DNA from: Pseudomonas gingeri
GTDB taxonomy: Bacteria > Pseudomonadota > Gammaproteobacteria > Pseudomonadales > Pseudomonadaceae
Length of the DNA stretch: 64,000 nt
Direction of reading: 5' to 3'
Assembly: GCF_013385635.1 (NCBI RefSeq)
Contig: NZ_JACAPR010000014.1
Location: 76,517 to 140,516 of the forward strand
Made by a program: the position numbers and the translations under genes. Below, piece after piece: positions 18,586-27,635 of this stretch. Positions within the stretch are counted from its first letter, which is position 1; each line of letters starts with the position of its first letter. The notes under the pieces are model-generated. The model searched no databases, was not told where the DNA came from, and was given only the letters and a program-made list of their open reading frames with translations.

Positions 18586-19025
18586 ATCCGGTCTTTCTTT
18601 CGATTCCCTCTGTTTTCTCCCGCCTTGTATCTTTTTTCTCCTGGAAAACGGGTTTTCCGGGGGGAGAGTTCCTTATTGCTGACCATTCCTTCCTCATAGT
18701 CGGAGTTATCCGACAGCTAAAAAACTAAATATTCGTACAATGCAAAGCCTGATTCTCATTCGGAAAGTTACAACGGCTCGTATTTAGACAGCTTCGCTGT
18801 AGGACTATTTGTTTTTGCTTGTGCGAATAATGAGAAATTTTCTCTCAAGGTCCTTGGCATTCTGGCGTCTTGTGTTTTTCAGGGTCTTATAGTTTTGAAT
18901 TCATGGGGTTGATCATCATGAACATGATGTTCGTGATAATTAAGAGCAGTATCAATAAGGAAGAGGCGTGCCTCGCGCAGGGATAGTGTGTTTCATCGCC
19001 CAATATGACTCTGGAGTTGGATTGC
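18586..19025. other. AT-rich noncoding gap before the LPMO gene
   Basis: About 440 bases with clearly lower GC content than the surroundings, especially 18700-18960. There are many short T- and A-runs and one small hairpin (ACAGCTTCGCTGT, 18789-18801). No convincing reading frame was seen. It should hold the promoter of the LPMO gene, but I could not choose a -35/-10 pair with confidence. The change in composition marks the left edge of the LPMO/secretion block. Confidence 0.5.
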
Positions 19026-20474
19026 ATGATAAAAAGACTTTCAAATTCGGTATCAGGAAGGGCTTCTTCCCTGGCCATGCTGACGGCGCTTGTCGCTTCG
19101 CAGCAGGTGACGGCGCATGGTTACCTGAGTGATCCACCTTCACGGGCCTATGCCTGCCAGCAAGGTCTCAACAAGGACTGTGGCGGTGCCCAGTACGAGC
19201 CGCAAAGCGTCGGCGAGACATTCAAGGGATTCCCGGCAGGAGTGGGAGGTAGTCCGCTTCAAGGTCCCGTCGACGGCAAGATTGCCAGTGGCGGCTCCGC
19301 CAACTTTTCCGCGCTGGACACCCAGAGCGCGACGCGTTGGCACCTGAGCGAAATCAAGGACCGCGATATCGAATTCGCCTGGCAGTACACGGCGGCGCAC
19401 CCGGCGACCAAACATGAATATTTCATTACCCGATCCGGCTGGAACCCCAATCAACCACTGAGCCGTGCCTCGTTCGACAGCACGCCCTTCTGTGCGGTCG
19501 ACGGGCGAAACGCACTGCCGGTTTCCGGCGCCCGGCATGCCTGTGTCATTCCCGCGGACAAGACCGGCCAGCACATCATTCTTGGCGTCTGGACGGTCGG
19601 CGATACCGATGCGGCCTTCTACAACGTGGCCGATGTGAACATCCTGGCCGAGGCGGTCGCGCCGGACGGCTGGAACACCGTCGGCCACATCACGCCGGCT
19701 CCGGCCGCCTTGCTGGTGGGCGATGCGGTCAAGGCCCGGGCGTTTGGCGCCGAGGGCGAGATCAATGAACGACGTGTCGAGATCGCCATCGGTAGCGCCG
19801 AGGAAGGCCGACCCGAGAACTGGTCGTTCAAGCTGGCCGAGCAGATCAATCGCACCCAGGAGCTGGTCCGCGCCGGTGTGCGTGACGAGGACGGCAATAT
19901 CCATCCGATCAAGGGCGCGAACAAGGTCTTTGCCAAGGCCGAGAGTGGCGTCAAGCGCTACGAGTTGCAGATGGAGCTGAAGGAAGATGCCGATGCCGAC
20001 CTGCGCATCTCGGCGATCAGCAACGATTATGCGCTGGACAAGGGGCGGGTGAGCTTGCCCGTGCCGATCCTGGGCAATCGTCCGATGAACGTCGAGGTCA
20101 CGGTCTTCGGTGCCGGCAACAAGCCGGTGGGTTCCACCACGCAGCAGGTTGAAGCCGGTGCGGCCTGGTTGAACGTGGATGTGCACAGCGCACCGGGTAC
20201 TCATCAGCTCAAGCTGGTCGGTACTACGGTCGACGGCCGGACCACGCGGCAGGACCTGGTGTCCATCGAACTGGGCGGCGAAGGCAGCGACCAGGAATAC
20301 GACGCGGTCTATCCGCAGGGTATTGCCGACTACAAGTCCGGCACTACGGTACTGCAGGGTGACAAGGTCTACGAGTGCAAACCTTTCCCGGCAGGGGATT
20401 GGTGCAAGATCAATAGTCACCACTATGTGCCAGGACATGGTTCCAATTGGCAGGATGCCTGGATGGTCAAGTAA
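19026..20474 (+). CDS. gbpA: GbpA-like AA10 lytic polysaccharide monooxygenase / chitin-binding protein
   Basis: Secreted copper oxidase of 482 residues with four domains, like Vibrio GbpA (about 485 residues). A 30-residue signal peptide ends ...QQVTA, so the mature protein begins with His31 (HGYLSDPPSR), the first ligand of the copper histidine brace. The second is His125 in AAHPATKHEYF, a typical AA10 motif. Two beta-rich middle domains follow (about 210-400), then a C-terminal carbohydrate-binding module of the CBM5/12/73 kind (about 430-482) with YECKPFPAGDWCK and SNWQDAWM. The ATG at 19026 has GGAG upstream. The next genes encode type II secretion, so it is the likely cargo. Substrate (chitin or cellulose) is inferred only. 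Confidence 0.9.
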   Translation: MIKRLSNSVSGRASSLAMLTALVASQQVTAHGYLSDPPSRAYACQQGLNKDCGGAQYEPQSVGETFKGFPAGVGGSPLQGPVDGKIASGGSANFSALDTQSATRWHLSEIKDRDIEFAWQYTAAHPATKHEYFITRSGWNPNQPLSRASFDSTPFCAVDGRNALPVSGARHACVIPADKTGQHIILGVWTVGDTDAAFYNVADVNILAEAVAPDGWNTVGHITPAPAALLVGDAVKARAFGAEGEINERRVEIAIGSAEEGRPENWSFKLAEQINRTQELVRAGVRDEDGNIHPIKGANKVFAKAESGVKRYELQMELKEDADADLRISAISNDYALDKGRVSLPVPILGNRPMNVEVTVFGAGNKPVGSTTQQVEAGAAWLNVDVHSAPGTHQLKLVGTTVDGRTTRQDLVSIELGGEGSDQEYDAVYPQGIADYKSGTTVLQGDKVYECKPFPAGDWCKINSHHYVPGHGSNWQDAWMVK

Positions 20475-20687
20475 CACGAATATAAGTGGCCTGGGGCAAC
20501 TTCTGGAGAAGTTGCTTCAGGTTCATGTGGCTGTTTTTTATTTTCGAGATTTATTGTTTTCAATTTTATTTGCGAGTGCCTCTTCTGGTTTTAATTGAGT
20601 GGTTTATATAAGTGATGGATTTATATCTTCGGATAGTGTGGTGGTATTTGTGAGTATGCAGAATGCAATTCTCTGGCGTATAGACTG
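20475..20687 (+). terminator. LPMO/gsp spacer with hairpin at 20496-20515
   Basis: GCAACTTC-TGGA-GAAGTTGC forms an eight-base stem 22 bases after the LPMO stop. The T-run (TTTTTTA) only starts 16 bases later, so the hairpin may end transcription or only partly attenuate it into gspC. The rest of the gap is AT-rich and probably also carries a promoter for the gsp operon. Confidence 0.4.
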
Positions 20688-21221
20688 GTGAATATCCGGG
20701 CGGGGAGATATACCACGGTCCTGCTGCGGATCCTACTATGCTCGGCACCGCTGATCTATGGCGCCTGGTTGGGCTGGCAGGAGTGGCTGTTTCGCCGGGA
20801 GCTGCCTCCGGCTCCGGTCTTCAACTTCATCGCGACAGCACCGGCACCAAGGCCTGAGCCTCTCGACCCGATGGCAGTGGCAACGGTGCTCGGCCTGTCG
20901 ACCCCCGATGCTCTGGCCCGTAGCGCCGAGCCGCTGCAACTGCGTGCCAGTTTCGTCGCCAGTTCGGGCGTGTCCCGGGCGTTGCTGGCCGGGGCACAGG
21001 GGCAGCAAATCTATCAGGTCGGCGACCGTCTGCCCGGCGGCAGCGTCCTGCGCCGGGTCGAGGTCGGGCGCGTGGTGCTCTGGCGCAACGGGCGCGAGGA
21101 GTTGCTCGCCCTGGAGCAACCCGCCACGCGCCTGTTACTGGCGGCCGGCCACGGTGCTGGTACCGGTGCCGAGTCTTCCCTTTATCTGCGGCCAACCACC
21201 GCCAAGCATCAGAGTGAGTGA
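20688..21221 (+). CDS. gspC: Type II secretion protein C, short form
   Basis: Inner-membrane component of 177 residues linking the assembly platform to the secretin. One membrane segment (about residues 8-28) is followed by a Pro-rich linker and the HR domain (about 68-145: YQVGDRLPGGSVLRRVEVGRV region), which binds the secretin N0 domain. The start is GTG with no clear Shine-Dalgarno sequence. It ends after the HR domain, with neither the PDZ domain nor the coiled coil that many GspC proteins carry. The gspD ATG follows without a gap. First gene of the operon. Confidence 0.82.
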   Translation: MNIRAGRYTTVLLRILLCSAPLIYGAWLGWQEWLFRRELPPAPVFNFIATAPAPRPEPLDPMAVATVLGLSTPDALARSAEPLQLRASFVASSGVSRALLAGAQGQQIYQVGDRLPGGSVLRRVEVGRVVLWRNGREELLALEQPATRLLLAAGHGAGTGAESSLYLRPTTAKHQSE

Positions 21222-23135
21222 ATGAACCCGTCCGCCGGAACCGCTGCGGGGTGCCTGATCGTCCCCGGCCTGCTGCTGTCGATGCTGCTTCTGGTCACTG
21301 CGGCGGGTGCCGAGGAGCCTCAATGGCAACTGGCGATGAACGATGCCGAGTTGCGTGATGTGGTCCGCGAGATGTCTTCGATACTCGGCACCACGGTGGT
21401 CCTCGACCCGCGGGTGCAGGGTCGTATCACCGTACTTTCGGAACAGGCACTGGATCGCGAGGGTGTGCGGCGGCTGTTCTATTCGGTACTCGATGCCCAC
21501 AACTTCACGGTCATCGATGAAGGTGACCGTATCCTGGTCGCGCCGGTGGCGGATGCGCGCACCCGTGCCGGCGACACCGACAGCCGCAGCGCCCGGACCG
21601 GGCAATTCGTCACCGAGGTGGTGGCGCTGAACAACAGTGTCGCCACCGACGTCGCCGGGTTGGTGCGTCCGCTGGTATCGGTCAATGGTTATGTCGGTCC
21701 TTCGGCATCGGCCAATGCCCTGGTCATCACCGACGGGGCCGCCAACGTCCGGCGTGTCGCGAAGATCGTCCGGCAGCTGGACGCGGGCCACAAGAATGCC
21801 CATGCCGTCGTGCAACTGAAACACGGCCTCGCGGCTGACCTGGCCCGCGTGATGGAACAGTCCCTGGGCAAGCAGGGCGCCGAGTCGGGCAGCCAGGTGA
21901 TTGCCGATACCCGCAACAATCGCCTGCTGCTGATCGGTCCCGAAGTGGTGCGCAAGCGCCTGGGCGAACTGGCGCGCTCGCTCGACACACCGGCGCCGAC
22001 GCTCTCGGACAACGCCCGGGTGATTCGCCTGCGGCACAGCGATGCCCGGCAGTTGGCCGAAGTGCTCGATGCCATGGGTCAGGGGCTCGGCCAGGATGCC
22101 GGTGGCGCCACCAGCCGTGACTCGACGCCCGGCAAGGCCGTGGTCAAGGCCGACGAAAGCCAGAATGCGCTGATCCTGATGGCCGAGCCGGCTCAGGTGC
22201 GCACCCTGGAGAGCATCGTGCGTCAGCTTGACCAGCCGCGTTCGCAGGTGCTGATCCATGCGGCGATCGTCGAGATTTCCGGGGATATCAACGAAGCCCT
22301 CGGGGTGCAGTGGGGCGGCAAGTCCGGCAGCGCCAAGGGTGGGATCCTCTTTGCCGGCGCCAACATTACCTTGCCGAAATTCAGTGATCCCAAGGCAACC
22401 TTGCCTGACGGTGCGGTGCTACACATCGGCAATGATCGTTTTGGCATGCTGGTGTCCGCCCTGGCCAGCAATACCCGCAACAATGTGCTGTCCACGCCCA
22501 GCCTGCTGACCCTGGACAATCAGGAAGCGGAAATCCTCGTCGGCCAGAACGTGCCCTTCAAGAGCGGCTCCTACCAGCCCTCCGACGATGGCAACGGCAA
22601 GCCCTATACCACGGTCACGCGCCACGATATCGGGATCAAGTTGAAGATCCGCCCGCATATCAACGAGGGATCGACCCTGCGTCTGCAGATCGAGCAGGAA
22701 AACTCCGAACTGACCAAGAGTGCGGAGATTACCGATGATCTGATCACCAACAAACGCGCCCTGAAGAGCACCATCCTGGCCGACGATGGCGAAATCATCG
22801 TGATCGGCGGCCTGATCAAGGACAGCATCCGCAGCCAGGAAAGCGGTGTGCCGTTGCTGCGCGATATCCCGTACCTGGGCGCGCTGTTCCGCTGGAACAG
22901 TGAAAAACACGAAAAGACCAACCTCATGGTGTTCCTCCGGCCGAGCATCGTGCGCGGCAAGGAGGACCTGGTCGAGGTCAGTGCGCAGCGCTACAACCGG
23001 CTGCGGGACCTCAGCCGGCCTTCGGTGCGCCAAGGCAACTCGCTGTTGCTACCCAGCGATCCGCAGCAACTGTTCGACGGTCGCGACGGTGAAGCGGCAA
23101 TCGATCTGCGCCGGGACAAGGCGGCCACACCATGA
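21222..23135 (+). CDS. gspD: Type II secretion outer-membrane secretin
   Basis: Secretin of 637 residues with a signal peptide ending near TAAGA, then N0 (about 30-105), N1-N3 (about 115-345, with repeated KHG/RHSDARQLAEV-type motifs) and the membrane-embedded secretin core (about 375-590; VPLLRDIPYLGALFRW near 555-570). The tail after the core is short. Known role: outer-membrane channel for folded exoproteins. It overlaps gspE by four bases (ATGA at 23132). It is distinct from PilQ, the other secretin in this window. Confidence 0.95.
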   Translation: MNPSAGTAAGCLIVPGLLLSMLLLVTAAGAEEPQWQLAMNDAELRDVVREMSSILGTTVVLDPRVQGRITVLSEQALDREGVRRLFYSVLDAHNFTVIDEGDRILVAPVADARTRAGDTDSRSARTGQFVTEVVALNNSVATDVAGLVRPLVSVNGYVGPSASANALVITDGAANVRRVAKIVRQLDAGHKNAHAVVQLKHGLAADLARVMEQSLGKQGAESGSQVIADTRNNRLLLIGPEVVRKRLGELARSLDTPAPTLSDNARVIRLRHSDARQLAEVLDAMGQGLGQDAGGATSRDSTPGKAVVKADESQNALILMAEPAQVRTLESIVRQLDQPRSQVLIHAAIVEISGDINEALGVQWGGKSGSAKGGILFAGANITLPKFSDPKATLPDGAVLHIGNDRFGMLVSALASNTRNNVLSTPSLLTLDNQEAEILVGQNVPFKSGSYQPSDDGNGKPYTTVTRHDIGIKLKIRPHINEGSTLRLQIEQENSELTKSAEITDDLITNKRALKSTILADDGEIIVIGGLIKDSIRSQESGVPLLRDIPYLGALFRWNSEKHEKTNLMVFLRPSIVRGKEDLVEVSAQRYNRLRDLSRPSVRQGNSLLLPSDPQQLFDGRDGEAAIDLRRDKAATP

Positions 23136-24595
23136 CGCGACAACTGCCGTTCGGCTTTGCCCGGCGTTTTGGCGTGCTGCTGGAGGCGCAGGGCGCGACG
23201 GCGCTCCTGTCGATACGCGACGACACCCCACTGACGGCCTTGTCCGAGGCGCGGCGAATGCTCGGCCGGGAGTGGCCTGTGCAGGTGCTCGACGGGCCGA
23301 CGTTCGCCGCTCGCCTGGCCGCCTGCTACAGCGATGGCCAGAGCGCCGCCGAGCAGGTCGCCCAGGGCCTGGACGACGAACTGGACCTGATCAGCCTGGC
23401 CGATCGGCTGCCACAGACCGCCGACCTGCTGGAGCAGGAGGGCGACGCGCCGATCATCCGGCTGATCAATGCCCTGCTCAGCGAAGCCGTGCGCGAAAAG
23501 GCCTCGGATGTACACCTGGAAACCTTCGAGCACAGCGTCTCGGTGCGCCTGCGGGTGGACGGCCAGTTGCGCGAGGTGCTCAGGCCAAGGCGCGAACTGG
23601 CGACCCTGCTGGTGTCGCGGATCAAGGTCATGGCACGGCTGGATATCGCTGAAAAACGCGTGCCCCAGGATGGCCGGATGGCCTTGCGGCTGGCCGGGCA
23701 CGAAGTCGATGTACGGGTCTCCACCCTGCCTTCGGCCCATGGTGAACGGGTGGTGTTGCGCCTGCTCGACAAGCAGGCCGGGCGTCTTGAACTCGAGCGC
23801 CTGGGCATGCCGGCAGAAACCCTGGAGCGTTTCCGGCGCATCCTCGGCAAGCCCCACGGGATCTTCCTGGTCACCGGCCCGACCGGCTCCGGCAAGACCA
23901 CCAGCCTCTACGCGGCACTGAGCCATCTCAACGACCAGACGCGCAATATCCTCACCGTCGAAGATCCCATCGAGTATCACCTACCGGGCATCGGACAGAC
24001 GCCGGTCAATCCCAAGGTCGAGATGACCTTTGCCCGTGGGCTGCGGGCGATCCTGCGCCAGGACCCGGATGTGGTGATGGTCGGCGAGATACGCGACCGG
24101 GAAACCGCCGCGATTGCCGTGCAGGCGTCCCTGACCGGGCACCTGGTGCTCTCGACCCTGCACACCAACAGCGCGGCGGGCGCGGTGACGCGTCTGCTGG
24201 ACATGGGTGTCGATGCGTACCTGCTGGCCTCGTCGCTGGTGGGGGTATTGGCCCAGCGCCTGGTGCGCACCCTGTGCCCCGCGTGCAAGGCGCCGGATGT
24301 CGTCGACAGGGCGGCCCGCCAGCGCCTCGGCCTGGACCCGCATGCCCCGGCGACGCTGTTCAGGGCCGTGGGCTGCGAGTTCTGCCAGCAGGGTTATCGC
24401 GGGCGGACCGCGATCCATGAACTGATCAGCCTGACCCCGGCCCTGTCCGGCTTGATCCACAGCGGTGCCGGTGAACCGGAACTGTCCAGGCAGGCCCGGT
24501 GTGTCGCGCCCAGCCTGTTCCAGGATGGGCAGCGGCTGGTCCTGGAAGGTCGCACCAGCCTCGATGAACTGCTGCGCGTCACGCAGGAGGACTGA
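23132..24595 (+). CDS. gspE: Type II secretion ATPase
   Basis: Cytoplasmic hexameric ATPase of 487 residues that powers pseudopilus assembly. Walker A is GPTGSGKTTSLYA (about 249-261), the Asp box TVEDPIEYHLPGI (about 275-287) and Walker B RQDPDVVMVGEIRD (about 309-322). The His box LSTLHTNSAAGA is near 341-352. The C-terminal zinc module has paired cysteines CPAC ... CEFC (about 387-421). An N-terminal domain of about 90 residues should contact GspL. Confidence 0.96.
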   Translation: MTRQLPFGFARRFGVLLEAQGATALLSIRDDTPLTALSEARRMLGREWPVQVLDGPTFAARLAACYSDGQSAAEQVAQGLDDELDLISLADRLPQTADLLEQEGDAPIIRLINALLSEAVREKASDVHLETFEHSVSVRLRVDGQLREVLRPRRELATLLVSRIKVMARLDIAEKRVPQDGRMALRLAGHEVDVRVSTLPSAHGERVVLRLLDKQAGRLELERLGMPAETLERFRRILGKPHGIFLVTGPTGSGKTTSLYAALSHLNDQTRNILTVEDPIEYHLPGIGQTPVNPKVEMTFARGLRAILRQDPDVVMVGEIRDRETAAIAVQASLTGHLVLSTLHTNSAAGAVTRLLDMGVDAYLLASSLVGVLAQRLVRTLCPACKAPDVVDRAARQRLGLDPHAPATLFRAVGCEFCQQGYRGRTAIHELISLTPALSGLIHSGAGEPELSRQARCVAPSLFQDGQRLVLEGRTSLDELLRVTQED

Positions 24596-24597
24596 GA

Positions 24598-25809
24598 ATG
24601 CCGACCTTCGAGTACCACGCCCAGGACGCTCACGGCCGCCGCTGTCGTGGTCAACAGCAGGCCGAGAGTGCCCGTCATGCGCGGCAGTTGCTGCGCGAGC
24701 GAGGGCTGCTGCCTACCGAGTTGAAAGCGGCGCGAAGCCAGTCCGTCGCCTTCGGCGGCCATGGCGCCGGTACGCGGCTGGGTGCTGCTGAACTGGCGCT
24801 GTTGACGCTGCAATTGTCGACCCTGATCCAGGCCGGGCTGCCGCTGGAAGAGGCCTTGCTGGCGGTGGCGGTGCAGAGCGAAAAGCGTCGGGCTGGCAGC
24901 CTGCTGGCGGCCGTTCGCGGCCGGGTCATGGAGGGCTATGAACTGTCCTCGGCGCTGGCGGGCTTCCCTCGGGCCTTCCCCGAATTGTTCCGCGCCACCC
25001 TTGCTGCCGGCGAGCGCTCGGGGCACCTCGGGCAAGTGCTGGAGCAACTGGCCCACTACACCGAAGCCCGCCAGCAATCGCGGCAGAAGATCCAGCTGGC
25101 GCTGGTCTATCCGCTGATCCTGCTGCTGGCGTCCCTGGGCATCGTCGGTTTTCTGCTGGGCTATGTGGTGCCGGATGTGGTGCGGATCTTTATCGACGGC
25201 GGTCGTGAACTGCCCTTGCTCACCCGTGGGCTGATCAGCCTCAGCGATGGCCTGCGTGATTACGCGCTGTTGCTCCTGTCCGCGGCGGTCGGTCTGGTCC
25301 TGCTGCTGCGTGCTGCCCTGAGCCGGCAGCCGGTACGCCTGCGCTGGCATGCCTGGCTGTTGCGCGCGCCCCTGGCCGGCGGGGTATTGCGCGCGGTGGA
25401 GGCGGCACGTTTTGCCAGCACCCTGGCGATTCTCTGCAAGAGCGCCGTGCCCCTGGTGGAGGCCCTGGAAATCTCCGCCACGGTGATCGGCAACCTGACG
25501 ATTCGCGGCCGCATGCTCGAGGTCGCCCGTTCCGTGCGCGAGGGCGGCACCCTGACCCGCGGCCTGGAGCAGAGCGGCGATATCCCGCCGCTGATGCTGC
25601 ACATGATCGCCAGCGGCGAGCGCGCGGGCGAACTCGACAGCATGCTGGCGCGTGCCGCCGAGCAACAGGAGAAAACCCTCGCGGCCCGCATCGCGCTGGT
25701 CGTGAGTCTGTTCGAACCAGCGATGCTGGTGGTGATGGGTGGCGTCGTGCTGCTGATCGTCATGGCGATCCTGCTGCCGATTCTCAGCCTCAACCAAATG
25801 GTGAATTGA
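24598..25809 (+). CDS. gspF: Type II secretion inner-membrane platform protein F
   Basis: Polytopic protein of 403 residues with the usual duplicated GspF domain (about 70-190 and 270-395). Membrane segments lie near 168-190, 215-240 and 370-395. The N-terminus MPTFEYHAQDAHGRR is typical. Motifs TLIQAGLPLEEALLAV and SGERSGHLGQVLEQLA in the first copy are echoed by LCKSAVPLVEALEI and SGERAGELDSMLARAA in the second. Two bases after gspE. Confidence 0.95.
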   Translation: MPTFEYHAQDAHGRRCRGQQQAESARHARQLLRERGLLPTELKAARSQSVAFGGHGAGTRLGAAELALLTLQLSTLIQAGLPLEEALLAVAVQSEKRRAGSLLAAVRGRVMEGYELSSALAGFPRAFPELFRATLAAGERSGHLGQVLEQLAHYTEARQQSRQKIQLALVYPLILLLASLGIVGFLLGYVVPDVVRIFIDGGRELPLLTRGLISLSDGLRDYALLLLSAAVGLVLLLRAALSRQPVRLRWHAWLLRAPLAGGVLRAVEAARFASTLAILCKSAVPLVEALEISATVIGNLTIRGRMLEVARSVREGGTLTRGLEQSGDIPPLMLHMIASGERAGELDSMLARAAEQQEKTLAARIALVVSLFEPAMLVVMGGVVLLIVMAILLPILSLNQMVN

Positions 25810-25812
25810 CCC

Positions 25813-26253
25813 ATGAAAACTTCTCGAACCTTGCGGCAACGCGGCTTCACCCTGATTGAAATCATGGTCGTGGTGGTGATCATCGGCGTGCTGGGCGCCC
25901 TGGTGGTCCCGCAGTTCATGGGGCGGACCGATCAGGCCAAGGTGACCGCCGCGCGCACCGATATCCAGGCCATCGGTACCGCGCTGGAGATGTACCGTCT
26001 CGACAATTTCAACTATCCCTCGACGCAGCAAGGGCTGGAGGCTTTGGTGCAGAAACCCTTGGGCACGCCGGAAGCGAAGAACTGGAGTCCCCACGGCTAC
26101 CTCAAGCGCCTGCCGACCGATCCCTGGGGCACGCCCTACCAGTACCTGAACCCGGGCACCCGCTCCAAGGGTTATGACCTCTACTCCTTCGGTTCGGACG
26201 GTGTGTCCGGCGGCGAGGAACTGGCCGCCGATATCGGCAATTGGGGGAGTTGA
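25813..26253 (+). CDS. gspG: Major pseudopilin
   Basis: Pseudopilin of 146 residues that polymerises into the periplasmic pseudopilus. The prepilin peptidase site is QRG/FTLIEIMVVVVIIGVLG, with Glu at +5. The C-terminus has the calcium-site and loop pattern of GspG (YLKRLPTDPWGTPYQYLNPG; YSFGSDG). No gspO is present, so processing must rely on a peptidase encoded elsewhere, presumably PilD. Confidence 0.97.
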   Translation: MKTSRTLRQRGFTLIEIMVVVVIIGVLGALVVPQFMGRTDQAKVTAARTDIQAIGTALEMYRLDNFNYPSTQQGLEALVQKPLGTPEAKNWSPHGYLKRLPTDPWGTPYQYLNPGTRSKGYDLYSFGSDGVSGGEELAADIGNWGS

Positions 26254-26256
26254 CCG

Positions 26257-26727
26257 ATGCACGGGCGTTCGCGTGGCTTCACCTTGCTGGAGTTGCTGGT
26301 GGTCGTGGTGATCATGGGCGTGGTGGTCGGCCTGATCGGTTTCTCCATGAAGCCCAGCCCGGCCCGCCAGGCCCGCGATGAGGCCGGCGCACTGGTGCAA
26401 CTGCTGCAACAGTTGCGTGAGCAGGCCGTGCTCGATGGCCAGGAGTTCGGCCTGCGGATCAATGCCGGTGGTTATCAGGTGGTGGTCTTCGAGCGTCCTG
26501 ACTGGCGTTCGGCGGGCGCGCCTTATCGCTTGCCCGATGGTTTGTACTTCCGTCTGGAGCTCGAAGGGCGGCCGCTGAAACTCGGTGATCGGCTGAATCA
26601 GCCACAGTTGCTGGTGCTCAGCAGCGATGAAATGAGCGCGTTCACCCTGCACTACGAAACGGCGCAACGGCGCTGGCTGAGTGTCTCGGGAGACGGCCTT
26701 GGCGATCCGGCCATCGATGAAAGCTGA
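26257..26727 (+). CDS. gspH: Minor pseudopilin H
   Basis: Minor pseudopilin of 156 residues with the cleavage motif SRG/FTLLELLVVVVIMG and a beta-rich C-terminal domain of the GspH type. It begins three bases after gspG and overlaps gspI by 11 bases (26717-26727). Confidence 0.92.
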   Translation: MHGRSRGFTLLELLVVVVIMGVVVGLIGFSMKPSPARQARDEAGALVQLLQQLREQAVLDGQEFGLRINAGGYQVVVFERPDWRSAGAPYRLPDGLYFRLELEGRPLKLGDRLNQPQLLVLSSDEMSAFTLHYETAQRRWLSVSGDGLGDPAIDES

Positions 26728-27097
26728 GCGTGGTTTTACCTTGCTGGAAGTGATGGTCGCCCTGGCGGTATTCGCTCTGCTCGCCGCCGCCGTATTGTCG
26801 GCCAGTCAATATGTGCTGCGTCAGGCCGGCATGTTGCAGGAGCGTCTGTTCGCCAGTTGGCTGGCGGACAATCACTTGGCTGAGCTGCGCCTGCAATCCG
26901 CGCTGGAGCCGGGTCGGCAGCAGTGGGTCCGGCATTTTGACCGGCGTGAGTGGCGCTTGAGCCAGAACCTGATACCGGCGTTCGACAAGCGTCTGATCAG
27001 GGTGGAACTGGAAGTCCGCCTCGGCGACAGCCCACAGGTGGTGCATCGCGGCACAGGGTGGTTGCCGATCGCGGATGCTGTGTCCCGGGATGAATAG
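26717..27097 (+). CDS. gspI: Minor pseudopilin I
   Basis: Minor pseudopilin of 126 residues, part of the GspH-I-J-K tip complex. The motif AERG/FTLLEVMVALAVFALL directly follows the ATG at 26717. The start lies inside the end of gspH, in another frame. A longer frame upstream would place 12 extra residues before the short leader, which does not fit prepilin leaders. Confidence 0.92.
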   Translation: MKAERGFTLLEVMVALAVFALLAAAVLSASQYVLRQAGMLQERLFASWLADNHLAELRLQSALEPGRQQWVRHFDRREWRLSQNLIPAFDKRLIRVELEVRLGDSPQVVHRGTGWLPIADAVSRDE

Positions 27098-27635
27098 GCA
27101 GGCTGGCTTTACCCTGCTGGAACTGGTTATCGCCCTGGCGATCTTCAGCCTGCTGAGTCTTGGTTGCTGGCGGCTGTATGACGGGCTGGTGCGGGTCCAG
27201 AGCCAGGTGTCGTTGCACGAACAGGCGTTGCGCAGGCTGCAACGGGCGATGGGTGTGCTCGAACGGGATGTCCTGCAGCTCGTCGTGCCGGTGGACACTC
27301 CGCCGCTGGTACTGCGCCAGAGTGTACTGAGCCTGCAACGGGGTAACTGGCGCAACCCGCTGGACCAACCGCGCAGCGAGCGCCAGGAAGTCAGCTATCG
27401 CTTCGAAGACGGCCTCTTGTGGCGCGACAGTCGCAGTCCCGAATTGGCGACTATCCAGCAGCAGGTCCTGCTCACGGATGTACGGCGATTGCAGTGGCGA
27501 TTCTACGACGCGAAGGCTGGTTGGCGGGCTGATTGGCCGAGTACAGCCGGTCGGCCGCGAGCCCTTGAGATCACCTTGTCCGCCGGGCGCTTCGAACAGA
27601 TCCGTCGGGTCATCCCGCTGCCGGAGGGCCCGTGA
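27090..27635 (+). CDS. gspJ: Minor pseudopilin J
   Basis: Minor pseudopilin of 181 residues with NRQAG/FTLLELVIALAIFSLL just after the ATG at 27090. The start overlaps the gspI stop by eight bases. GspJ-type features include RRLQRAMGVLERDVLQL near residues 46-62 and the VSYRFEDGLLWRDS strand region. Ends in a GTGA overlap with gspK. Confidence 0.93.
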   Translation: MNRQAGFTLLELVIALAIFSLLSLGCWRLYDGLVRVQSQVSLHEQALRRLQRAMGVLERDVLQLVVPVDTPPLVLRQSVLSLQRGNWRNPLDQPRSERQEVSYRFEDGLLWRDSRSPELATIQQQVLLTDVRRLQWRFYDAKAGWRADWPSTAGRPRALEITLSAGRFEQIRRVIPLPEGP

